From Didymodactylos carnosus (taxonomy: Eukaryota; Rotifera; Eurotatoria; Philodinida; Philodinidae), in the NCBI GenBank assembly GCA_905250885.1, contig CAJNOQ010001242.1:1-34136 (forward strand): 34,136 nt of DNA, given 5' to 3'. A program made the position numbers and the translations under genes. The notes beneath the pieces are model-generated. The model saw nothing but the letters and a program-made list of their open reading frames with translations, was not told the origin of the DNA and searched no databases. The stretch's first letter is position 1, and each line of letters begins with the position of its first letter. Positions 21,426 to 33,453 of the stretch are shown piece after piece.

Positions 21426-24199
21426 GATGATAGAATTTACTAAATATCACTGTCTAACAACTGTCGATATTAATGATATTAAGAGTTTTACTCTAATTAA
21501 TAAATAAATCGATCGATCGAAGTAATGTATATTGGATATGTAGATGATCAAAAAAAAAATAAAAATGAAAAACGATGGTGATATGATGGAACACACACAA
21601 ATGTAAATATATGTTGTGCTTTTGAATCTATGTTTAATGTGGATTTCAGTCGTGTATGTTTCAAGGGAACAGGTGTCAAAGCGAAGAGAAAGAAAACGAA
21701 CCTAAAACATATAAATATATACTGAATCGACGTTTTTTCTTTTTTCGTGGTGATGAGTTATCGGCTGTGTGTGTAGATGTATGTTCTTCACATATTAATA
21801 CTCTGACGACACATCGCTCACGCTTCTACTATTCGTTTTCGACTAAAAAGGAAACTAGAGAAAAAGCAAAAATTTTTTTTATTATTTCTTTCTTACCAAA
21901 TAATTCAAAAGAGAGAGATAAAAAGCAGAAGAATTTATCGAAAGAAAAAAAACATACGATGAAAAATTTTGATTGTTAGTGAAAGGAAAGTAAAACATGC
22001 TCGGCTCAGTATTGACGATTACTCATTCTATTTTTTTTGAAAATAATTACCAAATATGGAGATAAACATAATGATCCGGCAATGTCATGAGAGAGCTAAA
22101 TCTAATAATTGAATACTTTGGACTAAAGTGAAAAGATAGCAAAAAAAGAAACTTTTTATGTCAACTAAAACGTTTAAAATCACAATCCAAGTGGCAACTA
22201 GAACTTTTAAGCTATGGAGATTGATTACCTCACTTGCTATTTCTCACCCGAATATATAACTATGTTCCGTGCTTGTTACCTTAGGAGTCGTGTTAATGTC
22301 TAAACATTATGACTAAGCTCAAAAATCGATTTCAAACGAATGGAATGCTATTATTCATAATCTAGAAGAACTTTGACAAGCTGAAAGCTTAGGACTAGTA
22401 AAACTAGCAGAAAAAATTTCAACAAAGCAAGCTGAGTAGTCTGATAGGCTAAGCATTCAGTAATGATGACAATTCAGAGACAATTTAGAGTCATGACGTC
22501 TGTTGACTTTTTTCATAGTTTTGTCGGAACTACCATACGTCAAAAAAGTAATGTTGTGCTAAGTTGCGAAGGATGCTCAATCAATAAACCGTCAGAAGAG
22601 GCAGTAGTTGTCATTTTGCAAAATTACACCTCATATCAGAGACGCAGGGTCGCAAATAGGAGCCGAACATTAGAGGAGCGTAAAACAAAATTTCTCTCTC
22701 GTTGTGTTTGTTCTCGACGTTGTGTGAATTGATAAAAAAGAATTTTGTGCGAGGAATAATGTATAAAACAACAACACCTTTTTCAATTATTCGGGAGCTG
22801 CGCACTCTTCCACATTCTCCCGTTATTTGCGGCCCTTCATGTCACAGACGATGTTAATTTTTAAAAAGTTCAAAAGTGAACGCCATTAGAAAAAAACTTG
22901 GATTCAAACGCCCACAAGAAAGAAGCGAATCATCTGTGATGCTACATTTTTGTTGAAGCTATATATGAAAGTTCATTTGTATCTGTATATCTTTATGTAT
23001 TTCTGGCCGTTTGTTTGTTTGTTCTTTGCTTTCTGTTTGGCGAGGCCAACACCTTCCGATTCGAGGGCCCTTTGAATGCATGGTAGTGCTTCATGAATTT
23101 CTGAGTCTATCGATGAATTATTATCAGTGATCGTTTTTATGATTAATAAATAGTGGAGAGTGTTCAAGGTAGACTTCATAACTACTGGTTACTCTGAATT
23201 TTGTTTTTGTTTTTGTTTTACAGATGCAGAAAAGCTACCAGACAAAACGAAAATGTGTCGATGAATTCCTCATAAAACAAAAAGATATTTATTGAGAGCC
23301 ACTAACAATAAATCGATTGACATATAAAAAAACAAAATGCAGAGTCAAGATATAGACAAACAAAAATTCTTATTCGTTATCTTCTTTTATTTCGTTCATT
23401 AATCTGAATTTTTTATCATTTTTAGTCTCAAAAACAAGAAGCTGATGGTTTCTTTTTTCTTTTTTGTGCAGACTCAGTTGATGGAACACGTATTGTAAGA
23501 AAAAGTCTAATATTTTTTGTGTAGTTTCGTTTCGTTGTGTAAACCTTTTGTTCTGTTTTTGTTTGTCAATGTGTTTCTTATCGTTTGTTTTTCGTTCAAC
23601 AATAGTATTTTATGTAACAAAACTTACGTCTTTTGCGCTTCGAGAAATACTTTTTCTCTAATGCTTTATAGTATTTGTACGCGTTTAACTGATGCTCTTG
23701 AATCAGATAATGATAGAAACAAATATTGCCCTTCTATTCTAACTCTTTGTTAGAATTTTATATACATGTTATTCGATATAATACTGATTTTCGTAGTATT
23801 TTGTTGAGAAAACTATATGAGTTTTGTCTTGGTCCTTATGTTGATTTTGTCTATTGTTTATCGAATTATTTTAGGATATTTGATATAATAAACAAAACGA
23901 CTAGTGAGAAGATTTCTTTTTTATTAAATATTAGAGTATCGTCCAAAAAATGACTGCCTGCGCTCAAAGGACACTGAGTCTTAAGTAACGATAGATCATT
24001 CCATTACACATGTTAACCCATAACCGATAACAAACTAGGAGATTATCTATCATCAAAATATAAATCCATTTGATATTAGATTATGTCAGACTGTAATGAA
24101 TCCATAGTTTCTTTCTTTGCTGTGAAAATGGCAAAAGGTGAATTATTGCACGTGAATATATCAGAACATTTTTACGCAGAATATTCTTCTATTTTCTAG
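21426..24199. other. Divergent intergenic region between cofilin and OXLD1
   Basis: 2.8 kb of mostly AT-rich DNA with homopolymer runs. Open frames at 21656-21979, 22463-22732, 23517-23753 and the minus-strand 22973-23179 have no domain, no clean splice context and low-complexity composition, so none is called. The cofilin and OXLD1 promoters should lie at its two ends. Confidence 0.45.
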
Positions 24200-24596
24200 A
24201 TGAATTGTATTTTTGGTCGTGGAATACGTAATCCTCGCTTACTTTCAACAGGTACATTTTTTTTAGTTTTACTTTATGATCTTTTCATTTTTCTGATATT
24301 TTACTTAAACTTATTTGTTAAAATGCTCAGTTTTTAGACGATTTGAATCGTCGTCATCAAACAAGACATATGATTCAAAAGACAATGATTTAATTCCACC
24401 CACAACGTGTTGTATGTCTAATTGTGCTAATTGTGTCTGGTTTACATTTGCCGAAGAAATTGCCGAACGATATCCACATGCAAGCATCGAAGTTATCGAT
24501 GATGTTTTAAAAAAATATATTGATGATCAAAGCTTTCGTGAATTTCTTGAAGTTGAAATACAAATGCGAGATATTAATAAAACACAAAAATCCTAA
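24200..24596 (+). CDS. OXLD1: Oxidoreductase-like domain protein, OXLD1 orthologue, 105 aa
   Basis: Exons 24200-24251 and 24331-24596 sum to 318 nt. The core PPTTCCMSNCANCVWFTFAE, followed by EI and a short helical region, is the cysteine-rich oxidoreductase-like domain (PF09791 type): Pro-Pro, Cys-Cys, then Cys-x2-Cys-Val-Trp. The N-terminus (MNCIFGRGIRNPRLLSTVFR) is basic, lacks acidic residues and is Ser-rich downstream, which suits mitochondrial import and the known mitochondrial location of OXLD1; the molecular function of the family is poorly known. A strong acceptor (AG 24198-24199) directly abuts the ATG. The downstream FBXO28 start is only 170 bp away and I see no AATAAA in that gap, which fits a shared transcript. 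Confidence 0.88.
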
Positions 24597-24766
24597 TTAT
24601 TTATTATGTATAGTATTTATTTTTTTCTCCTTGTTAATTTAAACATATACAATTATTCGCCGCTTTTCTTCTGCTTTTGTTAGTGGTATATATCTGTCAG
24701 AATTAGTAGCTCTCATTCTTTTAAGATATTTATTTATGATCTAATTTTTCTTCTAGATTAATATAA

Positions 24767-26099
24767 ATGGCAGAATCTGTTTTATCGTTTTTTGAGTTGC
24801 CGTTGTTGACACAAGAAAAAATCTTGAAATATTTACCTTATAGTGAACTTAGTCGAATACGGATTGTCTCAAAGCGTATGCATCATTTATGTAGTGGTAT
24901 TTTAAATCGATCCTATTATTTATTAGAACCATTTATCCAAGAACTTCAACGTAGTATCAAATCTAAATTACCACGACGAGAATCGGAAAGACACAAACAT
25001 CCATTGTCATATAAATTTGATACAATTTCATCATTAGATTCAAGAATACAATGGTTAAAACTAACATTTAATTCAGCGATTGGAAATGGTTTATGTTGTT
25101 TTTATGTAAGATCGCATAAAATTAATTATGTTTATATAGTTTCTCTTAATATTTATTTAGCCTGGAAAACTTCTCGATGAAATATATATTGTCATACGTC
25201 ATTTACAATTACAACAAATATGTCCAAATCCGAGATCAATTTTGCAAGAAGTAAGAGATATGTCATCAATGGCTATTGAACATTTTCGAGAACACATTGA
25301 ACCCAAATTACAACAAACCAAACTTATGCCATTAACAAATTCATTAGGAGTAAATAGTTCCTTTTCACTATTCTCGACACCGACATCAACATCGGTCTCA
25401 TCATTGAGACATCAACTGGCACCACGTATATATACGATGAATAATGACTTTTTATTTGTTAAAATGATTTCTTTTTCATCATAGAATTGCGAAAACATCA
25501 TACTATGTTAAAGTCATCAAATGCATTGTTACGTGAACAAATCAATGTTCTTAGAAAATCTGTTCAACAACAAAACATGCTGGTAAGTGGCAAGCAAGAA
25601 AAATTGTCTTCTACATTTGAATTAATAAACAATCTGTAAGCAATAAAAGTTTAATAATTTCTCTTGAAAATAGTTTATTCTTTTCTTTTTCTAGATTTGC
25701 AGTAAAAACTATCAGTTGGGATTATGTCGTCGATTATTACAATATCGAACACGATCAGTTTTAAAACAAAGTTATCGTATTAAACGTTTAGAAAAAAATC
25801 TTGTACAAACAAATCATATTTTAAACGAAACACGTCAAAAGTTTGATCAATTTTTGGTATTATACAATAGTAACAGGGACAATAGTAATAGTCGAGAAGA
25901 TAATGATACAACGGCTAATAATAATGATAATAATGACAATGAGCAAGAAAAAAACTCAATAACGTTAAAACATAAAAATGATGATGACGATAACGACGAC
26001 AAAACCGATGAGATTATTTATTGCTCGACGGATGAACAAGAAGAGAGACGAAATTGTTTTACAATGACAAAAAATAATCGAAAACGACAGAAATTATAA
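24767..26099 (+). CDS. FBXO28: F-box protein, FBXO28 orthologue, 368 aa
   Basis: Exons 24767-25105, 25161-25425, 25485-25582 and 25695-26099 sum to 1107 nt. FBXO28 is a substrate adaptor of SCF (SKP1-CUL1-F-box) ubiquitin ligases in the nucleus. The F-box spans residues about 8-50 (LPLLTQEKILKYLPYSELSR). The FBXO28-specific LPRRESER (68-75), NGLCCFYPGKLLDEIY and LQEVRDMSSMAIEHF blocks are all present and in order. Residues 195-285 form a coiled coil, also as in FBXO28. The C-terminus is an Asn/Asp-rich low-complexity stretch followed by a basic KNNRKRQKL tail, replacing the vertebrate Ser/Gly linker and basic tail. The acceptor AG at 24755-24756 lies 10 nt before the ATG. Likely poly(A) signal is at 26578-26583. 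Confidence 0.94.
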
Positions 26100-27612
26100 C
26101 AAAAAATACACTACCATTTTATAATAGTCAAACGATTTAGATCTAGAGTAGATTAACTATCGTTACAAAAATCTCATTATGTTAATAATATTTAGGATAG
26201 TTCTATTGACAGTCTCACACAGAGCACTAATTTTTGCGTTCAACAGTCGTTTTCCTTTTTCCAGGAAAACGTACCATGAATGAACCTAACTTAATAATTT
26301 TACTCAAGCAATCGATAAATCTAGGTAGAGAAAAATCAAGTAAACATAACTAGTAGTCCGTCCAACTTCAAAATTTGGTTCAAATCCATATTTCGAATAA
26401 AAAGTTCCAATTTCGCCAAAGATTTGATACGAGTATTTAGACACACGAGTTTGTATGTGCGACTTATAATAGAAATTCTTGCGTTATTACTTCCGAAAGT
26501 AATAATATCTAGAATCAGTTGAAGAACAGATATAGATAGTTTGATTTGAGTAGTAATTATGATTGTAATTTTTATGTAATAAAAATGAGCGATAATTATG
26601 TTGAAGTGAAATTTTCGCTTTTTTCATATTCACTTTGATTGAGTGTTTTATGTTCTAAGCCTACATTTTGTATGTTAAAATGACTAATTATATGAATGAT
26701 AAAATATTTCTTTCTACGGCCTTAAATTTAAGTTTTTCTCATCTCTCTATTTAATTGATTTTTTGTTGTTATTGTTTGTGTGCTTGTGTCATTGTATTTG
26801 AATTGTATCAACTGGTGATTGCATATAGAAGCACAAATTAGATGCTAATATATTTTATTCTATTTAAGAATTTTTACTCTTGTTTATTTAATATGAATTC
26901 GTATGGCTTCACTATTCTTTTTTTCTTCGTTGTTTATGTCTTTTACATTATTATCTTCTTTACTTTTTTTTTTCTACACTTTGCAAGCATTTTTTATTAT
27001 TACAAATATTCGTTGTATGCACATTCACTCGTAGTCATAAATAACAAATCTAAATAAACGATAAATCGTTTGTGCACACATCAGATACTTCCTGCTGAAC
27101 TTGAAAATTAAAGATTAAATTAAAGATCTTACATGAAAATTTCACAAGTCTATATAAAATATTGTTATATAAAAATCTCTTCAATTATTGAACACTGTTC
27201 GAAAGTAAAACTGAAAAAAGTGGGAAAAGCTCCTTGTGATGTTTTGGAAATAAGATGGACAAAAGTGAGAGAAGTTACGTATGATAATAACTTCTTTTAG
27301 AATTGTTAAAAGTTGTGCTTAGATTATTCTTCATTCAAACGCTATTTATTTGGATTGACGAATGATTCTAGGATTGACCAATGAATGAATGAAAGAACAA
27401 AGTCTAAAAAAGATTTTTAAAAACGTATGTTTGTGAAATATCTATTATCAAGATCAGAAGAAATTCTAAAAGATTTTCTTTTCGATTCCTGCAGTATTAT
27501 TTATTTGACAAAAAGATTGATAATTTTAAAAAAATACAATAAATTATCAAGAAAAATTTTAAAATAATTACAATATAATTACAGTTAGAACGAATTAAAG
27601 TGATAATTTTTC
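26100..27612. other. Convergent intergenic region (FBXO28 and small Maf 3' flanks)
   Basis: Holds the 3' flanks of two convergent genes: AATAAA at 26578-26583 for FBXO28 and its complement at 27500-27505 for small Maf. An open frame at 26842-27057 is Phe/Tyr-rich low complexity and is not called. No RNA gene is seen. Confidence 0.55.
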
Positions 27613-28162
27613 TTAATTTTTCACATTAGTAATTGATTCTGTATTCGTATATAATTTCAAATCATCACATCGTTGTTTCCAGGCTCGTAATTGTAAATCG
27701 AGTGCATCTGTTTCTCGTTGCAAATGATTGATCTAAATATAAAAGGTAGAGGAAAAAAACAAGTACTTTTTAATATTGAATGTTTGCATTATGTACCTGT
27801 TTTACTAATTGATTCCGTTCAACAGATAAATTTTCTACCATTGATAGTTGTCTATTACGGCTGCTTGCAGCGTACCCTTTATTTTTGAGAATACGTCGAC
27901 GTCTTTTTACGATTTGTGCTTCAGTTGGTTGCATCGTTTTCAATAGTGCATTTAAATCTCTAACTTTCATGGATATTATTTGATCATCGTTTATCTAAAA
28001 GAATATCGATTATAACTACAATATTCCTGAAGAGTGTAAACTTCTTTTTATTATTTTAAAAGATAAAACGTAGAAAATGTATTGGAAACATACATGACTA
28101 CTAATAATGTGCTTTTCATCTTCTTGCGAGACAATGGCATCATTTCCATGATTACTATTCAT
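27613..28162 (-). CDS. Small Maf bZIP transcription factor, 128 aa
   Basis: Exons in transcript order: 28162-28094, 27994-27797, 27732-27613; sum 387 nt. Small Maf proteins lack an activation domain and heterodimerise with CNC factors (NRF2/BACH type) on MARE/antioxidant elements in the nucleus. The extended homology region (residues 24-50, NDDQIISMKVRDLNALLK) matches the SDDELVSMSVRELNQHL block of vertebrate MafF/G/K. The basic region (53-73) reads KRRRRILKNKGYAASSRNRQ: it keeps Asn61, the Maf-specific Tyr64 and Arg69. A leucine zipper of irregular heptads follows (about 75-115). There is no N-terminal transactivation domain, so it is a small, not large, Maf. The acceptor (28171-28170) lies 7 nt before the ATG. 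It starts 295 nt downstream of the ANAPC5 stop on the same strand. Poly(A) signal at 27505-27500. Confidence 0.92.
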
Positions 28163-28456
28163 TTTTAATCTAAAATGAAAAAATTTCTTTTCTAGGTACC
28201 ACTAAGCTGCAATCATTTTGTCAACAATCGTATAAGTTATTATCAAACATTATAGTCTTTTACTTTGTCGTTTGACTTCATTTATTTTCTGTCTCATTAT
28301 CATTATATACTGTAAAGTACACTACTTTGTTGTTTGCCTATTTATGAAAAATAATATATCAACAATGATAAGACTTTTTATTCGTAGAAAAATTAATAAA
28401 CAAAGAGAAAAAAATATAATAACAGTATTTTCAAAAGAGGAAATGTGTAACAGATT
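28163..28456. other. Short ANAPC5-small Maf intergenic spacer
   Basis: 294 bp between two same-strand genes. It contains the ANAPC5 poly(A) signal (complement of AATAAA, 28377-28382) and, next to the Maf ATG, an orphan splice acceptor at 28170-28171. This is the layout of a trans-spliced operon boundary. Confidence 0.55.
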
Positions 28457-31400
28457 TTAAATTAAAACTGGCTTGACGATTTGTAATTGTATTTGTCTAT
28501 ATTCTTTAGCTGTTTGTTTACGTTTTTCAGCTTGAGCCAAAGCATTGTAAGTAAAGATCTAGACAATACAATAACAAGCCCCATATAGCGATGATTAAAA
28601 CAAAAAATAATAGTCAGCCAAATTTTACTTACTAAATATAAACAAGTCAATTTTAAATATAATGTGTCGTGTAAACAAGAAAAAATGTCTTTTGATAAAC
28701 ACAAGAGATTTTTTGCTTCATTTGGATCTGAAATAAACATAAATTATATTAAAATAGTGTATTATTAAGTTTTCGAATATATACGGACGGATTTGTGTCG
28801 ATGTACACACAAATTCAGAGAGTACAAGACTATAAATTGAAGTCAAGTACTATATCAACACAAACGAGTAAATTTAATACACGTATCTGTACACATTCCA
28901 GTAGTTATTGAATACTTACTATAAAAATCATCAGATTCAATTAAATAATATTTGGCTAATAGCAATGCACATCGTCCGATACTATATTGATCACCATGTT
29001 TCAGTAATTCTGTCAAACAATAACTCAATGTACGTACAGATTCAACTGTTAAATTTGGAGAATGCTAGAATAATAACATAATCAATACTTTCAATTTTAT
29101 ATCTGATATAATATTATATCGCTTACTTTTTTCAATTGAATTTCATATAACGTACACAAAATTTCATAATGATTTAAACTATATTTTACACATAATTGTT
29201 TGCATTCATCTAAAAATCCAAGACTTTGGACTAGATCATTTTTCTTTGCACAATTTTCCGTTAATAATAATAGTAATCTACCAATACAGAATAATAAATT
29301 AGAAACAAAAATTAATATCAATTTGTAGATACACTTACCTAACACGAGCAATTAAATCGGACACTTTTTCTGTATTCAATGATTTGTATAATCTTAATGG
29401 TTCTATCTGACAATCTTCAAGTTCATTTAAATTATGTAAACACATTGCTCGTCTAAAAACCAAATAAATTTTTTATTATTAGAACAATAAAGTGTGTTGG
29501 TGTTGATGTTGATGATGATTTACCTAATTTCGTATTCGATCTGTGAATAAGCGGAAAATGTTTTCGCAGTAATCAATGCACGATCCCATTCATTTGTTCG
29601 ACATTGATAGATAAATTGAATATCAGCTTTTGCCATTTGAATTAAATTTAATGCATTCGACGATAAATTAACTAATTTTGTACTACGCTCAATCATTTCA
29701 TGTGCTTGTGCATATCGACCCTATCATAAGAAAACAAAACAAAATGACACTCAGCTACAATAGAAACATTGATAAAAAAGAACTCTTACATGATTAAGAA
29801 TAGCCATGGTCAAATAGGAACAAGCTAAAGCGTAATAATCTGTATGCAATAAATGTTGACGTTGAGCAGTATCCAATACAAGTGATGCATAAAGAAGAAT
29901 AAAGTCACTATAGAAAAATAAAACAATCAAAATAAACTTTTAGTAAAATGTGTCTACAACTACCATCAAACGTTAGAATAGAAGTGTTGAATGAACTTTA
30001 TGTTAATATATCAGACATGTTAGCTTTCCATATTTAGAAAGTAAAGCAAGGAAAAAAAATAGTTTAACTCAAACTAGTGGCATTTACTTGTATTGTGCAA
30101 GATTCCAGAATGCTGTTTTATTCAAATAATGAACAGCAACGCGATTAATCCAATTAAATCGAGATTTGACATCTGTACGTTCAAAATCAATATCGATACG
30201 TTGTCTATAAGAATAAATAGATAGATTAGTACACAATATTGAGAAATTTGTGTACACAATAGATTTATTCTTACGTACAAGACAGCTGGAAGATTGCCAC
30301 GGCTAATTAGCTGAACCGATGGCCAACTTTCACTACAAACACTATCATCCTAAACATTAAAAGTCAATTTGAACTAATCTCATCACACTTTTACGATTTT
30401 ACTTACCAGTGTTAACTGAGAAGCTGATGAATTGTCCAATTGTCTTAAATATCGATTATCAAGAAGAAGTAAATTATCAACTTTTTCCGAACTGCTTAAC
30501 GCATTCGATATTAAACGATCCTATATAAAAAGATTATATTAAAATGTAAAATTAGTTCAAATTTTGTTACAGTACTCACTACACACAATGGCATTATATC
30601 TTTTTCTGTGCGTAATAATGACATTGCCATACCATTTTCAAGAGCATTCTTTGAATCAACTCTTAAAAGTAGATAAAAAATCTTATAGACGTTCAAGAAT
30701 AATGAACAGTATGTAGACCTACTTGAAATTATAATGTGAAAGTAATGAAGATACGTGTAATGCTCCAATATCTGATGATAATTGTAAACCATTTTGTTTA
30801 TCAAAATATTGATGTAGATGATAATTTGCCTTAGAAAAATTGTTTTTCGAACGCGCTTTGAGATAATGAACAAATGGCTAGCATAAAACAGAAAAAAGAT
30901 CAAGTTATTTAAAAAGAAAATTGTTTGTCTTACTGTTTCTATCAATTGAGGATAGGTTGTTTCAATTGATGTGAGAACATTGGATTCAACACTATCCGGC
31001 ATTAAACCGGCATCAATTTTTAGTGCCTGGAAAATGGAAGAACATGTACATTTAAGAAATTTAGAGATTTCCTAGTAACATACTAGTTTTGTTAGAAAAT
31101 GTTCAGCCTGTTTGACAGAAACTGGTATATATATCTGACAAGGAGAACGACTAAGTTTAGTAGAAAAAGTAAGCAATTAAACATTATATATTTATTCTTG
31201 TTGTATATTACCTCTCCAGTGTTTGTTTATAACATTCACGAATTGTCATTTTATTTGCTATTGTCATAAGACGAGCAGTAGTAGTACTATCTGTAATATT
31301 TTCTAGATTATCGACAGAAGATGGAGTAGGACATTTAAAAACTGTGGTGGTTAATATACACTGATCTTGTGCAGTAATATATTCTCTAACTTCATTAACC

Positions 31401-32222
31401 AATTGTTCTAGGATAGCTGGTGATATCATTTCAAACGTACAAATATATCGACGAAGAAAAAGACCTAAACAGATAAAAAAAAGTTAACTTTTTATGTAAT
31501 TATTTAAATCTAGTACATACCAACAAGACTCCATCCCTTAACTTGAAATTGTATTTTTTCATTATTATTCTCGGTAGTACTGTTAGTAGCAGCATTTCGT
31601 GGTTGTATAAATTTTGCTAAATCTTGAAATAATTTACATAAATCAGTCATCGTTCCTTGTCCGAGTGATGTAACACTAAAAAAAATCGACTATATAAATT
31701 TTAGATGAGAAAAAGTAAATAAGTCAAACTTTTTGCAATATTCTGCAATAATTTCATTATCAGGAATAACTTTGGTTAAATGTTGTATTAAATCAGTTAA
31801 ATTCCATTCATAACCCTTAAAAGAGGTGAAAAATATCTGTTATAGTTTCAGATGCTATTCGTTGCTGATATATATCTACCCGAGTTAAAAACAATAATAA
31901 TGAAGATATCAAAGTGTCTGTGGAGGATAAATGGAAAGATGGAACAGACGCTAATTCTTCACCATCCTTCGGTGTATTTGTTATTGTATAACGTTGTTGC
32001 TAAACGATAAAATTTGTAAAGAATTATTTGTTTTGACACAAAATAGACTAAATAAAGCACACTAACCAGATGAGTTAATCCGGTACGAAATAAGGTTAGG
32101 AGAATGATTTTTCTTGGTGATAAATTTTCGTAAAAACGTGAATAATCAATAAATTGATGCTGATCATCGTTCTGTTGTTGTTGCGGCATTCGATTTGCTC
32201 CTGATTGAGCATTTAGATCCAT
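28457..32222 (-). CDS. ANAPC5: Anaphase-promoting complex subunit 5 (APC5), 796 aa, 19 exons
   Basis: Exons in transcript order: 32222-32067, 31999-31880, 31815-31730, 31675-31521, 31464-31212, 31150-31084, 31026-30934, 30877-30723, 30661-30580, 30520-30407, 30349-30279, 30204-30088, 29907-29790, 29720-29524, 29452-29339, 29277-29127, 29064-28920, 28727-28633, 28558-28457; sum 2391 nt, all phases consistent. APC5 is a TPR scaffold subunit of the cyclosome, the ubiquitin ligase that triggers anaphase. Its mark is the block PFVHYLKARSKNNFSKANYH LHQYFD, which aligns with FLSYLNNLRVQDVFSSTHSL LHYFD of animal APC5. The rest is degenerate helical repeats (for example GRYAQAHEMIERSTKLVNLS; GRCALLLAKYYLIE), ending in a basic helix. 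Length is close to the vertebrate protein (about 755 aa). The N-terminus has a Gln-rich insert. The acceptor (32224-32223) abuts the ATG. Confidence 0.92.
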
Positions 32223-33118
32223 CTATTACCAAAAGAAATACAACTGTCTAATTGAATATGATTTAAAGAAAATTTATGGCATGTCAATGAGATACGTGCT
32301 CAAGAAATATGTGTAAATATCTTGTCGCTCCATAGTCTGAAACCATACGGACAATGTATGTTCTGTACAAATAAAACTACCAGTAAAATAGATGAAAGCA
32401 GCTTTTCAGCTAGCAGTTTTTTAATCTGAATATGTTTGTACTCTGAAAATACAACTTTTCAAAACGATACTCAAAAAACTTATTTTGAATAAGGATGCAA
32501 ATAAGTGTTAAAGTTCTTAAAACTGTTAAATCCATCAAACAAAAGTTAGTATCATCTATAAACTATAAAAACTAAACAGTACTACAATACTGAGCAAGAT
32601 TGCAACAGTTTTACTGTTATTCTTCGAGATAGCTGAACGGATGACCAATGCACTGTAAAAAAAATGGAAAAAGTCTAAAAGAAATAATCTATTGTGTTAC
32701 ATTTTTAGGTAACAAAAAATGGCAAAATCATTTTAACCGTTTGCTGGGCATTTCCGTTACATTTTGCAGAAAAGAAATGAAGAGTTCCAGATACTACTGT
32801 TACCCATGTGTCCAAAAATCAAGGGCGACTGCTCATTTCAGATACAACCAAATTCTGGTCCTGATCGAAAGTTCATGAGAAGCACAATAGAAGGAGAATT
32901 TCATGAAGTGACCCACTTGTCTTATGATTCTGCAGCACAGTTTCCCAAAAAACCTAAAGAAATCAATAGGGCTGAATCTGTGTATGAATAAGCAGCTTTT
33001 ATTGTAAATGTTATTTGAAGGTTTCAATTTTAAACTTCCTCGCAGTCAGTACGAAACGTGAACTTTGTTGTTCAATACTGTAAAGAAGCGGCAAAGAAAT
33101 GCTAGACTAAGACTAAGA
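32223..33118. other. Upstream region of ANAPC5, no certain gene
   Basis: AT-rich upstream DNA. A plus-strand segment at about 32764-32991 has protein-like composition (SAAQFPKKPKEINRAESVYE at its end) preceded by a possible acceptor at 32768-32769, so it could be a lone exon or a gene relic, but no partner exon or domain is visible. It is not called as a gene. Confidence 0.4.
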
Positions 33119-33453
33119 CGCTCTGGCCAGCCATCTCTGCTACTGGAGTGAAATTCCGTAACGATTTTTTTGCATTTTGTTTTTCTTATAATGTTTGAGT
33201 AACGAGACGCCTAGAGATCTAGAATATCACAGATTAAAGAGAAAAGTGTGCTAAAGATTCTGAGATGTTCCTACAGTCTACACATTCTTTCATTCAGAAA
33301 CTATGAGAAAAATACAAACACCTACTAGTAGGCTTTAATCTGTGATATTCTAGATCTCTAGGTGTCTCGTTACTCAAACATTATAAGAAAAACAAAATGC
33401 AAAAAAATCGTTAAGGAATTTCACTCCGGTAGCAGAGATGGCTGGCCAGAGCG
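33119..33453. mobile_element. 335-bp foldback MITE with 121-bp arms
   Basis: Left arm 33119-33239 and right arm 33333-33453 are each 121 nt and are reverse complements with only three mismatches by eye. The spacer is 93 nt. Ends read CGCTCTGGCCAGCCATCTC inward. No coding capacity and no clear target duplication. Sequence is unrelated to the 15712 element. Confidence 0.86.

Noticed and set aside
22973..23179. Minus-strand frame containing a plausible 30-residue peptide
   Set aside because: No partner exon, no recognisable domain, and a low-complexity Lys/Tyr-rich tail.
24126..24199. An upstream OXLD1 exon beginning ATGGCAAAAG at about 24128
   Set aside because: Spliced to 24200 it reads the known domain out of frame and meets a stop quickly; at most it is a 5' UTR exon.
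24315..24596. OXLD1 start at an ATG at 24321 with an N-terminus MLKC
   Set aside because: That ATG lies in the intron; splicing 24251 to 24331 gives a basic mitochondrial-type leader in phase.
32625..32670. tRNA-like A-box (TAGCTGAACGG) upstream of ANAPC5
   Set aside because: No B-box or cloverleaf follows; the downstream sequence is A-rich.
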